A DNA stretch of 34,602 nucleotides from Butyrivibrio sp. MB2005 (GTDB taxonomy: Bacteria; Bacillota; Clostridia; Lachnospirales; Lachnospiraceae), in the NCBI RefSeq assembly GCF_000424285.1, contig NZ_AUJP01000028.1, positions 1-34,602 on the forward strand, in the 5' to 3' direction. The notes under the pieces were generated by a model, which was given only the letters and a program-made list of their open reading frames with translations, had not been told where the DNA came from and ran no database searches. The position numbers were made by a program, and so were the translations under genes. Shown here one piece after another: positions 17,034 through 25,497 of this stretch (position 1 is its first letter; each line of letters opens with the position of its first letter).

Positions 17034-18038
17034 ATGATTGAAACGATACTTAAAAAAGTTGAAAAAATAGATGCGCAGATAGATGCACTGCAAAGTACAG
17101 CGGGAAAGGAAGCAAAGGTTCTTGTTAAAAAGACAAGTGAAAGCATAGAGAAGCTTGAGAGCGTAACCTCTGAGTATGACAGCTGGGACAGGCATTCTAA
17201 GGAGATTGAAAAGCTCAAAGAGATGCGGGCATATTTCCTTAGTGATTGCAGGAATCTTAGCCCTGATGAAAAGGTTTATCTTGCAAGACATAGTGCAAGG
17301 CCTCATATCGATGATTTCATAGATTCGCTTTTTACTGATTTTTTTGAGCAGAAGGGTGATCATCTTTTTGATGAGGATAAGAGTATCTATGGAGGAATAG
17401 CGAAATTCCATGGAATCCCGGTAACTGTCCTTGGGCACAGAAAAGGGCACAGTGCCCAGGAAAGCATGGAATACAATTTTGGGATGCCCTGCCCTGAAGG
17501 ATATCGCAAGGCACTAAGGATCATGAATCAGGCTGAGAAGTTCAGAAGACCGATAATAACCTTCATTGATACTCCCGGAGCATATCCCGGAATGGAGGCA
17601 GAGGAGCATGGTCAGGGTGAAGCCATTGCCATGAATCTTGCCAAGATGAGTCAGTATCACGTGCCTGTTATTTCTATTGTCACAGGCGAAGGAAATTCCG
17701 GAGGAGCCCTTGCTATAGGTGTTGCCAACAGGGTACTTATGCTTGAAAACGCTGTTTATTCAATTCTAAGTCCTGAGGGCTTTGCAAGTATTCTCTGGAA
17801 GGATTCCGGAAGACGCAAGGAAGCCTGCGAGCTCATGAAGCTGACGGCCGAAGATCTTTTTGCAGCAGGAATAGCAGATGAAGTTATAGCAGAGCCCCTT
17901 GGAGGAGCTCAGAGAGATTATAAGACTGTTATGAGAAATCTTGATGAAGCGATCTATAGACATCTAAAGGACCTGATGACCCTTTCGGAAGCAGAGATCA
18001 AGAATGACAGGCAGATGAAATTCAGGAAGATTGGATGA
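17034..18038 (+). CDS. accA: Acetyl-CoA carboxylase carboxyltransferase, alpha subunit
   Basis: This 334-residue partner of AccD completes the carboxyltransferase. The N-terminal ~85 residues are helical, as is usual for AccA. The catalytic fold follows: FFEQKGDHLFDEDKSIYGGIA, GHRKGHS, NFGMPCPEGYRKALRIM, FIDTPGAYPGMEAEEHGQGEAIA, VTGEGNSGGALAIGVAN and SPEGFASILWKD, all standard family blocks. GAGGT (17021-17025) lies 8 bases before the ATG. The 3' end runs into the fabH start region. The conserved order accD-accA within the fab operon supports the assignment. Confidence 0.97.
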   Translation: MIETILKKVEKIDAQIDALQSTAGKEAKVLVKKTSESIEKLESVTSEYDSWDRHSKEIEKLKEMRAYFLSDCRNLSPDEKVYLARHSARPHIDDFIDSLFTDFFEQKGDHLFDEDKSIYGGIAKFHGIPVTVLGHRKGHSAQESMEYNFGMPCPEGYRKALRIMNQAEKFRRPIITFIDTPGAYPGMEAEEHGQGEAIAMNLAKMSQYHVPVISIVTGEGNSGGALAIGVANRVLMLENAVYSILSPEGFASILWKDSGRRKEACELMKLTAEDLFAAGIADEVIAEPLGGAQRDYKTVMRNLDEAIYRHLKDLMTLSEAEIKNDRQMKFRKIG

Positions 18039-18042
18039 GATT

Positions 18043-19005
18043 ATGAGGAAAATATCTATAGTCGGAACCGGAATGTCCGCAGCGGGAAAAAAAATCACAA
18101 ATGAGGATCTTTCTAAGATGGTTGATACCAGTGATGAATGGATCACCACAAGAACAGGCATAAAGGAGAGACGGTTCTGCGATGAGGGGGAGAGTACATA
18201 TACTCTGGCAGAAACTGCAGCAAGAGAGGCGATCACTGAGGCAGGCGTAAATATAGAAGACATTGATGCAGTCGTATGCGCTACAGTCTCTGCTGAATAC
18301 ATTACGCCCAGCCTTGCCTGCGTTGTCCAAAGAAAACTTGGACTTAAGGAAAATATTCCTGTTCTTGATATCAACGCAGCCTGCAGCGGATTTATATACG
18401 GGCTTGAAGTGGCAAGAGGACTTCTTGATGGAAGTAATGGCAGGTATGGCCTGGTTATTGGATGTGAACAGCTGTCGAGACTTATGGACATGACTGACAG
18501 AAGTACCTGCGTTCTTTTCGGAGATGGCGCCGGCGCAGCAGTTGTAAAACTTGATCAAGAGAAAACCTATGCATCGGTTCTTGGTGCAAGAGGAGGCTTC
18601 GAGATACAGGTAGAAGGCGCAGGACCTGTGATAAGCAAAATAAAAATGGATGGGAAGGAAGTCTTTAAATTTGCCACAGCCGCGATTCCAAAGTGCATAG
18701 ATGACTTGCAGGAAAAAACAGGCATCGGCATCAACGATGTAAGTCAGGTTATATGCCACCAGGCAAATGCAAGGATTCTTGATCACTGCGTAAAAAAGCT
18801 AAAGGCAGATTCTGATAAGTTCTATAAAAACATGGACAGATACGGCAATACCAGCGCAGCCTCGGTACCAATGGCGCTCCATGAGTTGGTTAAACAGGAA
18901 AAGATTCATAAAGGGGATAAGCTGATGCTGGTAGGCTTTGGCGGAGGTCTGACCTGGGCCGGAGTGATCATTGAATACGACGGAAAATGCTCCGTGGGGA
19001 CGTAA
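18043..19005 (+). CDS. fabH: Beta-ketoacyl-ACP synthase III
   Basis: This 320-residue enzyme condenses acetyl-CoA (or another short primer) with malonyl-ACP to start each fatty acid. The catalytic triad is visible: Cys114 in INAACSGF, His239 in ICHQANARI and Asn269 in YGNTSAASVP. The CoA-arginine region TTRTGIKERR is present at about 35-44. A TTG at 18031, overlapping the accA stop, is in frame. The ATG at 18043 is preferred because MRKISIVGTG is the usual N-terminus. It lies 4 bases after the accA stop, so translation is probably coupled. Primer specificity (straight or branched) cannot be told from these motifs. Confidence 0.96.
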   Translation: MRKISIVGTGMSAAGKKITNEDLSKMVDTSDEWITTRTGIKERRFCDEGESTYTLAETAAREAITEAGVNIEDIDAVVCATVSAEYITPSLACVVQRKLGLKENIPVLDINAACSGFIYGLEVARGLLDGSNGRYGLVIGCEQLSRLMDMTDRSTCVLFGDGAGAAVVKLDQEKTYASVLGARGGFEIQVEGAGPVISKIKMDGKEVFKFATAAIPKCIDDLQEKTGIGINDVSQVICHQANARILDHCVKKLKADSDKFYKNMDRYGNTSAASVPMALHELVKQEKIHKGDKLMLVGFGGGLTWAGVIIEYDGKCSVGT

Positions 19006-19024
19006 ACAAGGTTCACAGCGCTAG

Positions 19025-19030
19025 TATAAT
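19025..19030 (+). promoter_or_regulatory. Possible internal -10 element before fabK
   Basis: A TATAAT lies in the 61-base gap between fabH and fabK, 37 bases before the fabK ATG. The -35 region at normal spacing (GTAAAC) is poor. It could provide some independent transcription of fabK-fabZ. Confidence 0.25.
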
Positions 19031-19066
19031 TACCCACATCCCATATCCATAGATAAAGGTGAAAAC

Positions 19067-19963
19067 ATGAAAAAGCTAAATGAAATACTTGGTACTGAAT
19101 ACCCAATAATCCAGGGAGGAATGGCAAATATAGCAACGGGTGAATTTGCAGCGGCATGTTCCAACGCTGGTGCACTCGGGCTTATAGGCGTAGGTGGCAT
19201 GAACCCGCAGATGCTAAGAGATGAGATTGATATCTGCAGATCAAAAACAGATAAGCCTTTTGGCGTAAATATTATGCTGATGCATCCTGACGCAGATGAG
19301 TTTGCAGAGATTGTAGTAGAGAAAAATGTAAAGGTTGTAACGACAGGTGCCGGGAATCCCGGTAAATACATGGAGAAATGGAAGGCAGCGGGAATTACGG
19401 TAATTCCTGTAGTAGCTGCTCCCATTCTTGCAAGGCATCTTGAAAAAGCAGGAGCAGACGCGGTCATTGCTGAGGGTTGTGAAAGCGGCGGTCATGTGGG
19501 AGAGATGACGACAATGACACTTGTTCCTCAGACAGTGGATGCTGTTGATATCCCCGTTATCGCAGCGGGAGGCATAGCCGATCCAAGACAGGTAAAGGCT
19601 GCTTTTGCTCTTGGTGCCTGCGGTGTTCAGGTGGGTACATGCCTTCTTGCAAGTAATGAGTGTCCAATCCATGAAAACTACAAAAATGCTGTGATAAAGG
19701 CAAAGGGTACAGATGCCATCGTCACAGGAAGAATAGGCGGAACACCTGTAAGAATTCTGAAAAACAGGATGAGCCGCGAGTATATCAAACAGGAAAAGGC
19801 AGGAGCGGGCATCGAAGAGCTTGAGAAATTTACGCTTGGAAGTCTTAGAAGAGCGGTTTTTGAAGGGGATACAGAAACAGGAAGCCTTATGGCGGGTCAG
19901 ACCTGTGGTCAGATAAAAGAAATCAGACCTGTCAGAGAGATTTTTGAGGAGCTAATGAGATGA
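19067..19963 (+). CDS. fabK: Enoyl-ACP reductase II (FMN-dependent)
   Basis: This 298-residue flavoenzyme performs the last step of each elongation cycle, reducing trans-2-enoyl-ACP with NAD(P)H. It is a 2-nitropropane dioxygenase-like TIM barrel with PIIQGGMANIATGEFAAA (13-30), GVGGMNPQ, KPFGVNIMLM (63-72), ESGGHVGEMT with the family His143, and IAAGGIADPRQ plus GVQVGTCLLA, which hold the FMN phosphate. FabK is unrelated to the FabI target of triclosan, and organisms relying on it are generally insensitive to that drug. No FabI is encoded nearby. It overlaps fabD by 4 bases (ATGA). Confidence 0.96.
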   Translation: MKKLNEILGTEYPIIQGGMANIATGEFAAACSNAGALGLIGVGGMNPQMLRDEIDICRSKTDKPFGVNIMLMHPDADEFAEIVVEKNVKVVTTGAGNPGKYMEKWKAAGITVIPVVAAPILARHLEKAGADAVIAEGCESGGHVGEMTTMTLVPQTVDAVDIPVIAAGGIADPRQVKAAFALGACGVQVGTCLLASNECPIHENYKNAVIKAKGTDAIVTGRIGGTPVRILKNRMSREYIKQEKAGAGIEELEKFTLGSLRRAVFEGDTETGSLMAGQTCGQIKEIRPVREIFEELMR

Positions 19964-20901
19964 AGAAGACAGCGTTTTTATTTGCAGGGCAGGGAAGTCA
20001 ACATAGGGGCATGGGTGAAGATCTCTACAGGGATTATGAGGAGTTCAGAGAGATTTTCGACAATGCGGAAACAGATTTTGATATAAAAAAGGTCTGCTTT
20101 GAAGACGAGGAAGGGCTGCTTGATAAGACAAAATACACTCAGCCCTGTATGGTAGCTTTTGCGGCAGGCGTTTCAAATATCTTAAAAAAACATGGAATAA
20201 AGGCGGATATGTTGGCTGGACTTTCTCTTGGAGAGTATTCAGCGCTTTGTGCTTCGGGAGTTTTTGATGCCAAGACAGCTGTTAAGATAGCGGCATTCAG
20301 AGGGAATGCCATGACAAGGGCTGCTGATGGCATCCAAAGTGCAATGACAGCAGTAATGGGCCTTGGAAGAGAAGAACTTCAGCAATGCGTAAATGAAGCA
20401 GAGGGACTTGGCGTTGTTTCCATCTGTAATGACAATTGTCCCGGACAGCTTGTTATTGGAGGAGAGAAAGCAGCTGTATCTGCAGCAGCAGAATTTGCCA
20501 AAAACAGAGGGGCCAGAAGGTGCGTGCCGCTTAATGTAAGCGGACCTTTTCACACTTCCCTTATGGAGAGCGCAGGAGATGAGCTGGAGAAATATTTTGA
20601 GGATGTGAATTTTGGCAAAGAGAAAGTTCCTGTTGTTTTCAATGTTACAGGTAAGGAGCTTTTGCCTGATCAGTCCATACCTGAACTTCTTAAGCTGCAG
20701 GTGCAAAGCGGCGTAAAGATGACAGACAGCTTAAACTATATGCTTGATAAGGGTGTCAGGAGATTTGTAGAGATTGGCCCCGGAAAAGCGCTTACAGGTT
20801 TTGTGAAAAGATGTGCCAAAGAAAAGCAGATAGATGATATTGAATGCTTCACAGTAGAAACATCGGAAGATATAGAAGCACTTGCATCAGGCTGGAGCTA
20901 A
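19960..20901 (+). CDS. fabD: Malonyl-CoA:ACP transacylase
   Basis: This 313-residue enzyme loads malonyl from CoA onto ACP. It has FLFAGQGSQHRGMG at the N-terminus, the nucleophile Ser89 in AGLSLGEYSALCASG (Leu replaces the more usual His of GHSLG, as in many Firmicutes), and His198 in VSGPFHTSLM. The C-terminal EIGPGKALTGFVKR is also typical. The start overlaps the fabK stop by 4 bases, indicating translational coupling. The gap to fabG is about 50 bases. Confidence 0.97.
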   Translation: MKKTAFLFAGQGSQHRGMGEDLYRDYEEFREIFDNAETDFDIKKVCFEDEEGLLDKTKYTQPCMVAFAAGVSNILKKHGIKADMLAGLSLGEYSALCASGVFDAKTAVKIAAFRGNAMTRAADGIQSAMTAVMGLGREELQQCVNEAEGLGVVSICNDNCPGQLVIGGEKAAVSAAAEFAKNRGARRCVPLNVSGPFHTSLMESAGDELEKYFEDVNFGKEKVPVVFNVTGKELLPDQSIPELLKLQVQSGVKMTDSLNYMLDKGVRRFVEIGPGKALTGFVKRCAKEKQIDDIECFTVETSEDIEALASGWS

Positions 20902-20952
20902 GGAAAACTTTACAGAAATATGCACAGTTTCAGCCCTGAAAGGATAAAGAAT

Positions 20953-21699
20953 ATGGACAGCAATAAAAGAACAGCCATTGTAACAGGCGCGGCAAGAGGC
21001 ATAGGAAGAGAGATTGCAATCTCTTTTTATAAAAAGGGATATAACGTGGTTATGAACTATGCGGGGAATGATAAAGCCGCAGAAGAGACCATCAGGCTTT
21101 GCAAAGAAAGCGGAGATGGCAACATCATAAGCGTAAAGGGAGATGTATCAAAAGAGGATACAGCCCGTGCTCTTGTTGATGCAGCGATGAATGAGTTTGG
21201 AGCTATCGATGTAGTTGTAAATAATGCAGGTATTACCAAAGACACTCTTATGGCCATGATGAAAACAGATGACTTTGACAGAGTCATTGATGTGAATCTT
21301 AAGGGTGCATTTTTGCTTACGCAGAAGACCCTTAAGCCCATGATGAAGAAACGATATGGAAGAATAATAAACATTTCCAGCGTAGTTGGTGTCCATGGAA
21401 ATGCAGGTCAGGTTAACTATGCTGCCAGCAAGGCGGGGCTGATCGGTATGACCAAGTCTATAGCGAAGGAGCTGGCAGGCAGGAATATTACGGTAAATGC
21501 TGTGGCACCCGGAATGATAGCAACAGATATGACGGACAGCCTTAGCGATAAAACAAAGGATCAGATAAAAAGCACTATACCGGCGGGCCGGATGGGGACG
21601 CCTGATGATATAGCCAATGCGGTACTTTTTCTTGCAGATGAAAAAAGCGGATATATCACAGGGCAGGTGCTTATGGTTGATGGCGGAATGGGAATGTGA
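20953..21699 (+). CDS. fabG: 3-Oxoacyl-ACP reductase
   Basis: This 248-residue short-chain dehydrogenase reduces 3-ketoacyl-ACP with NADPH. Motifs are TGAARGIG (11-18), NNAG (90-93), and the catalytic Ser143, Tyr156 and Lys160 in ISSVVGVHGN and NYAASK. PGMIATDMT and the C-terminal YITGQVLMVDGGMGM complete the family pattern. An in-frame ATG exists at 20920, but its ribosome binding site is too far away. AAAGGA (20939-20944) sits 8 bases before the ATG at 20953, which also gives the normal length. Confidence 0.97.
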   Translation: MDSNKRTAIVTGAARGIGREIAISFYKKGYNVVMNYAGNDKAAEETIRLCKESGDGNIISVKGDVSKEDTARALVDAAMNEFGAIDVVVNNAGITKDTLMAMMKTDDFDRVIDVNLKGAFLLTQKTLKPMMKKRYGRIINISSVVGVHGNAGQVNYAASKAGLIGMTKSIAKELAGRNITVNAVAPGMIATDMTDSLSDKTKDQIKSTIPAGRMGTPDDIANAVLFLADEKSGYITGQVLMVDGGMGM

Positions 21700-21711
21700 G
21701 TTGGAGATTAC

Positions 21712-22986
21712 ATGGTTATGAATACAAAAAGAAGAGTAGTTATTACAGGGCTTGGGACCATAAATCCTACGGGAAACAGTGTGGCAGAGAGCTGGGAAGC
21801 AGTTAAATGCGGAAAAAGCGGAGTGGGACTCATAACAGCATTTGATACCACTGATTTTAAGGTTAAGGTTGCTGCGGAGGTTAAGGATTTTGCTCCCGAA
21901 ACAAGACTTGAGAAAAGAGAACTCCGTCATATGGCAAGGTTTACACAGCTGGCACTTTTTGCTGCTGAGGAAGCTATCAAAGATTCAGGACTTTGCGGAG
22001 GTGATGAGTTTTCATATTCATCAAAGGTTTCGAATTCAGATGCTGCAAGATGCGGAGTGATAGTATCAAGTGGAATTGGCGGCCTTGAGGTTACCGCGGC
22101 GCAGCTTGATCGCGCAAGCAAAATGGGATTTGATAAGGTTAATCCCTTCTATGTGCCCATGGCTATTTCCAATATGGCAGCAGCGAGGATTGCCATACAG
22201 CACGGTTTTAAGGGGATGTGCTCATGTCCCGTGACAGCCTGTGCAGGTGGAAGCAATGCTATAGGCGACAGCTTTTTCAGAATTCGTGACGGATATGAGG
22301 ATGTGATGATCTGCGGCGGAACAGAGAGCTGTATTACGCCTCTTGGTATTGCAGGCTTTCAGAACATGAAGGCTTTGTCTGAGACTACAGATCCTGAGAG
22401 AGCCAGCATCCCTTTTGATAAGGACAGGAACGGCTTTGTAATGGGCGAGGGCAGTGGAATCCTGGTCCTTGAAGAATACCGGCATGCTGTTTCGAGAAAC
22501 GCCCATATATATGCAGAAATTGTGGGATATGGCAGTAACTGTGATGCATTCCATATAACGTCACCGTCACCTGATGGCGAGGGCGGTGCAGCCTGTATGG
22601 AGCTTGCTCTTAAGGATGCAGGGCTTAGAGCAGAAGATATTGATTATATTAACACTCATGGCACATCCACAAGTCTTAATGATAAGTACGAGACTGCAGC
22701 TATTAAGAAGGTTTTTGGAAAACATGCGTATGAGCTTTGTGTTTCAAGCACTAAATCAATGACAGGCCACCTTCTTGGGGGAGCAGGAGGAGTTGAAGCT
22801 GTATTTTCGATAAAGGCTCTGGAGGATGATTTTGTACCGCCAACAGCCAGCCTTCGTGAAACAGATCCCGAGATGGATCTGAACTATGTTCCCGGCAAGG
22901 GAGTATCCAGAAAGCTTAACTATGTTCTTAGCAACAGTCTTGGATTTGGTGGACATAACGCCTGCCTTATTTTCAAGAAAGCGTAA
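21712..22986 (+). CDS. fabF: Beta-ketoacyl-ACP synthase II
   Basis: This 424-residue condensing enzyme elongates acyl-ACP with malonyl-ACP. The Cys-His-His triad is Cys177 (PVTACAGGSNAIG), His316 (INTHGTSTSLND) and His353 (STKSMTGHLLGGAGG, with Lys348). FGGHNACLIF at the C-terminus is standard. GGAG lies 5 bases before the ATG at 21712; a second ATG two codons later is less well placed. The gap to fabG is 12 bases. No separate FabB is seen, so FabF is the only elongating synthase in the cluster. Confidence 0.97.
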   Translation: MVMNTKRRVVITGLGTINPTGNSVAESWEAVKCGKSGVGLITAFDTTDFKVKVAAEVKDFAPETRLEKRELRHMARFTQLALFAAEEAIKDSGLCGGDEFSYSSKVSNSDAARCGVIVSSGIGGLEVTAAQLDRASKMGFDKVNPFYVPMAISNMAAARIAIQHGFKGMCSCPVTACAGGSNAIGDSFFRIRDGYEDVMICGGTESCITPLGIAGFQNMKALSETTDPERASIPFDKDRNGFVMGEGSGILVLEEYRHAVSRNAHIYAEIVGYGSNCDAFHITSPSPDGEGGAACMELALKDAGLRAEDIDYINTHGTSTSLNDKYETAAIKKVFGKHAYELCVSSTKSMTGHLLGGAGGVEAVFSIKALEDDFVPPTASLRETDPEMDLNYVPGKGVSRKLNYVLSNSLGFGGHNACLIFKKA

Positions 22987-23004
22987 TGCATTGCGAGGTT
23001 TGGA

Positions 23005-23463
23005 ATGTTAGAAGAAGTAATTGTAAGAGATGAGAAAAACGTACTTTCAGCTGAGGAGATAGCTGAGATTTTACCACACAGGTATCCCTTTGCCCTTGTT
23101 GACAGGATACTGGACTATGAACCGGGAGTATGGGCAATTGGCAAAAAATGCGTAAGTATGGACGAGCCCTTCTTTCAGGGACATTTTCCAGGAAAGCCCA
23201 TAATGCCGGGAGTACTTATAATCGAGGCACTGGCTCAGACAGGGGCAGTGGCTGCGCTTTCACTTCCTGAAAATAAAGGTAAGATTGCGCTATTTGGCGG
23301 AATAAAAAATGCCAGATTTAAAAAGCAGGTTGTACCGGGGGATGTTTTAGAGCTTCGTGTAAACATGCTTAGAAGTAAAGGACCTGTGGGTGTTGCTGAG
23401 GCGAGGGCACTTGTTGATGGCAATGTTGTCACCAGGGCAGAGATTACATTTTCTGTTATTTGA
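23005..23463 (+). CDS. fabZ: 3-Hydroxyacyl-ACP dehydratase
   Basis: This 152-residue hot-dog-fold enzyme dehydrates 3-hydroxyacyl-ACP to trans-2-enoyl-ACP. It has [14 protein letters not shown] (22-35), the catalytic His60 in [13 protein letters not shown] and Glu74 in [10 protein letters not shown]. It is the last gene of the operon, 18 bases after fabF, with GAGG 6 bases before the ATG. In related operons accB often neighbours fabZ; here there is none. No convincing terminator follows; only a long-loop ATTTGAG/CTCAAAT pair is seen. Confidence 0.96.
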   Translation: MLEEVIVRDEKNVLSAEEIAEILPHRYPFALVDRILDYEPGVWAIGKKCVSMDEPFFQGHFPGKPIMPGVLIIEALAQTGAVAALSLPENKGKIALFGGIKNARFKKQVVPGDVLELRVNMLRSKGPVGVAEARALVDGNVVTRAEITFSVI

Positions 23464-23581
23464 GCTTCAAAATGATTCATGAAAATCTTTGGGACTCAAA
23501 TTTAAACATATCTTATAGCAATATTTGAAATTACATTATAAAGCTTTGGAAAAATCGTGAATATTTTTGAAAAGTCAAGAT

Positions 23582-23610
23582 TTGATTTATAGAAATTTAC
23601 CGATTATAAT
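23582..23610 (+). promoter_or_regulatory. Promoter of the alcohol dehydrogenase gene
   Basis: TTGATT (23582-23587) and consensus TATAAT (23605-23610) are separated by exactly 17 bases. Confidence 0.75.
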
Positions 23611-23622
23611 AATCTTTGGGTT

Positions 23623-23640
23623 ACGTTATTTTTTTAACAA
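23623..23640. promoter_or_regulatory. Rex-like operator
   Basis: ACGTTAT-N4-TTAACAA matches 11 of 14 positions of the Rex consensus TTGTTAA-N4-TTAACAA, with a perfect right half. It lies just downstream of the -10 element, around the expected transcription start, where a bound repressor would block transcription. Rex senses the NADH/NAD+ ratio and commonly controls alcohol dehydrogenases in Firmicutes. Confidence 0.45.
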
Positions 23641-23667
23641 GATTATTTTTTAAAGGAGGTATTTGGT

Positions 23668-24885
23668 ATGTCACGTTTTACTCTGCCCAGAGATATTTAT
23701 CATGGAAAAGGTGCTCTTGAAGCACTGAAGACTTTCGAGGGCAAGCGCGCCATCGTCTGCACAGGTGGCGGATCCATGAAAAGGGGCGGCTTTTTACAGA
23801 AGGTAGAGGATTACCTTAAGGAAGCCGGAATGGAGGTTGAGCTCTTTGAGGGTATCGAGCCCGATCCTTCAGTTGAAACAGTTATGAAGGGTGCTGAAGC
23901 TATGCAGAAGTTCCAGCCCGACTGGATCGTTGCAATCGGCGGCGGTTCACCTATCGATGCAGCAAAGGCTATGTGGATCAAGTATGAATATCCTGATACC
24001 ACATTTGAAGATATGTGCAAGGTATTCGGACTTCCCAAGCTCCGTACCAAGGCAAAATTCTGTGCTATTTCTTCAACATCAGGAACAGCTACAGAGGTTA
24101 CAGCTTTCTCAATCATTACAGATTATCAGAAGGGTATTAAATTCCCTATCGCTGACTTCGAGATCACACCCGATGTTGCTATCGTAGATCCTGAGCTCGC
24201 TCATACAATGCCTAAGAAGCTGGTTGCTCACACAGGTATGGATGCTATGACACACGCCGTTGAGGCTTATGTTTCAACAGCTAACTGCGATTACACAGAT
24301 CCTCTTGCAATTCATGCAATTGAGATGATCATGGATAATCTTGTTAAGTCATATAATGAAGATATGGACGCAAGAGATGCTATGCACAACGCACAGTGCC
24401 TTGCAGGAATGGCATTCTCCAATGCTCTTCTTGGTATCGTTCATTCTATGGCTCACAAGACCGGAGCTGTTTTCGCTGATCTTGGTTCTCACATCATCCA
24501 CGGCGCTGCAAATGCTATGTACCTTCCCAAGGTTGTTGCATTCAACGCAAAGGATCCTGTAGCTAAGAAGCGTTATGGCGTTATCGCTGATTATATGCAC
24601 CTTGGCGGATCGAATGATGATGAGAAGGTTAAGCTCCTTATCGATTATCTGCGCAAGATGAATGATGACCTCAACATTCCTCACAGTATCAATCACTACG
24701 GCGCTGACGGTCTTCCGGCAGAGCAGGGCTTTGTTCCTGAGGATGTATTCCTTGAGAGACTTCATGACATCGCTGCAAATGCTATTCTTGATGCCTGCAC
24801 AGGTTCCAATCCTCGTCAGCCCAGCCAGGAAGAGATGGAGAAGCTCCTTAAGTGCTGCTACTATGATACAGAGGTTGATTTCTAA
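23668..24885 (+). CDS. Iron-containing alcohol dehydrogenase
   Basis: This 405-residue group III alcohol dehydrogenase interconverts an aldehyde and an alcohol with NAD(P)H. The nucleotide-binding region shows CTGGGSM and AIGGGSPIDAAKA. Likely iron ligands are Asp192 and His196 (HTGMDAMTHAVEAY), His259 (IVHSMAHKTG) and His278 (IIHGAANAMYLP). The spacing between the last two is five residues longer than in E. coli FucO. The ATG follows AAAGGAGGT. Codon use is biased, suggesting high expression. A possible Rex site at its start suggests redox control and a role in disposing of electrons. The natural substrate (butanal, propanal or another aldehyde) cannot be assigned. Confidence 0.93.
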   Translation: MSRFTLPRDIYHGKGALEALKTFEGKRAIVCTGGGSMKRGGFLQKVEDYLKEAGMEVELFEGIEPDPSVETVMKGAEAMQKFQPDWIVAIGGGSPIDAAKAMWIKYEYPDTTFEDMCKVFGLPKLRTKAKFCAISSTSGTATEVTAFSIITDYQKGIKFPIADFEITPDVAIVDPELAHTMPKKLVAHTGMDAMTHAVEAYVSTANCDYTDPLAIHAIEMIMDNLVKSYNEDMDARDAMHNAQCLAGMAFSNALLGIVHSMAHKTGAVFADLGSHIIHGAANAMYLPKVVAFNAKDPVAKKRYGVIADYMHLGGSNDDEKVKLLIDYLRKMNDDLNIPHSINHYGADGLPAEQGFVPEDVFLERLHDIAANAILDACTGSNPRQPSQEEMEKLLKCCYYDTEVDF

Positions 24886-24931
24886 TATCGCCGCCTGAAT
24901 TTAGTACACAGTAAAAGTAGAAACGATAATT

Positions 24932-24981
24932 AAGGACGACCTTTCGAATCAGACAATAACCTGATTGAAGGTCGTCCTTTT
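24932..24981 (+). terminator. Terminator of the alcohol dehydrogenase gene
   Basis: AAGGACGACCTT (24932-24943) pairs with AAGGTCGTCCTT (24968-24979), extended inward by AATCAG/CTGATT, and ends in a short T run. Its 3' arm overlaps the next promoter. Confidence 0.9.
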
Positions 24982-24991
24982 ATGCTATAAT
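24965..24991 (+). promoter_or_regulatory. Extended -10 promoter of marR-sbcDC
   Basis: TGC-TATAAT (24983-24991) is a perfect extended -10. TTGAAG (24965-24970), inside the terminator stem, gives a -35 at 15 bases. The start codon is 31 bases downstream of TATAAT. Confidence 0.65.
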
Positions 24992-25021
24992 TTATAAAAA
25001 TGATTAAAGGAAATTTAGCTA

Positions 25022-25492
25022 ATGTTCAATACATCTATAAGTGAGATTTACGACAAACTTCGCCTGCATTTTTACATGAAGGTCTATTCCCGTTTTGAAA
25101 ACAGAGAGGCTACACTGACCACAGTTGAGTCCTTCAGTATGGAGGTCATTATGGCCCTTGGCGAGCCTACTGTTGCCCAGTTTGCGGGAGTAGTAAATAT
25201 CTCATCTCCAAACGCAGCCCACAGAATCAAATGCCTTGTGCAAAAGGGCTATGTTGAGAAGATTCAGTCCAAGGATGATGCCAGAGAATATCACCTTAGG
25301 CCTACCAAAAAGTATATGGATTTCAGGCAGATAAATCAGGACTATTTAACGCTCCTTATGAAGAGATGTGAGGAGAGATTTTCTCCCGAGGACTATGCCA
25401 AGCTAAATGAGATGCTTGATATCATAAATCATGAGCTTATGCCTGAGCTTGATATTAAAGATTATACTTTTTTCGATAAGGTAGGTGAGTAG
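25022..25492 (+). CDS. MarR-family transcriptional regulator
   Basis: This 156-residue protein has a MarR winged helix at about residues 35-105 (SMEVIMALGEPTVAQFAGVVNIS, then SPNAAHRIKCLVQKGYVEKIQSKDDAREYHLRPTKK) between dimerisation helices. VEKIQSKDDAREYHL is the beta-wing. It is the first gene of an operon with sbcD and sbcC; sbcD starts 5 bases after its stop. It may regulate its own operon or the alcohol dehydrogenase or fatty acid genes upstream. MarR proteins such as FabT control fatty acid synthesis in streptococci, but nothing in the sequence fixes the target here. The ligand is unknown. Confidence 0.88.
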   Translation: MFNTSISEIYDKLRLHFYMKVYSRFENREATLTTVESFSMEVIMALGEPTVAQFAGVVNISSPNAAHRIKCLVQKGYVEKIQSKDDAREYHLRPTKKYMDFRQINQDYLTLLMKRCEERFSPEDYAKLNEMLDIINHELMPELDIKDYTFFDKVGE

Positions 25493-25497
25493 GAAAT

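Noticed and set aside
18022..18786. 254-codon frame antisense to fabH
   Set aside because: fabH is intact with all catalytic residues; the antisense frame is Cys- and Phe-rich shadow translation.
21148..21930. 260-codon frame antisense to fabG and fabF
   Set aside because: It spans two real genes on the other strand and has no recognisable domain.
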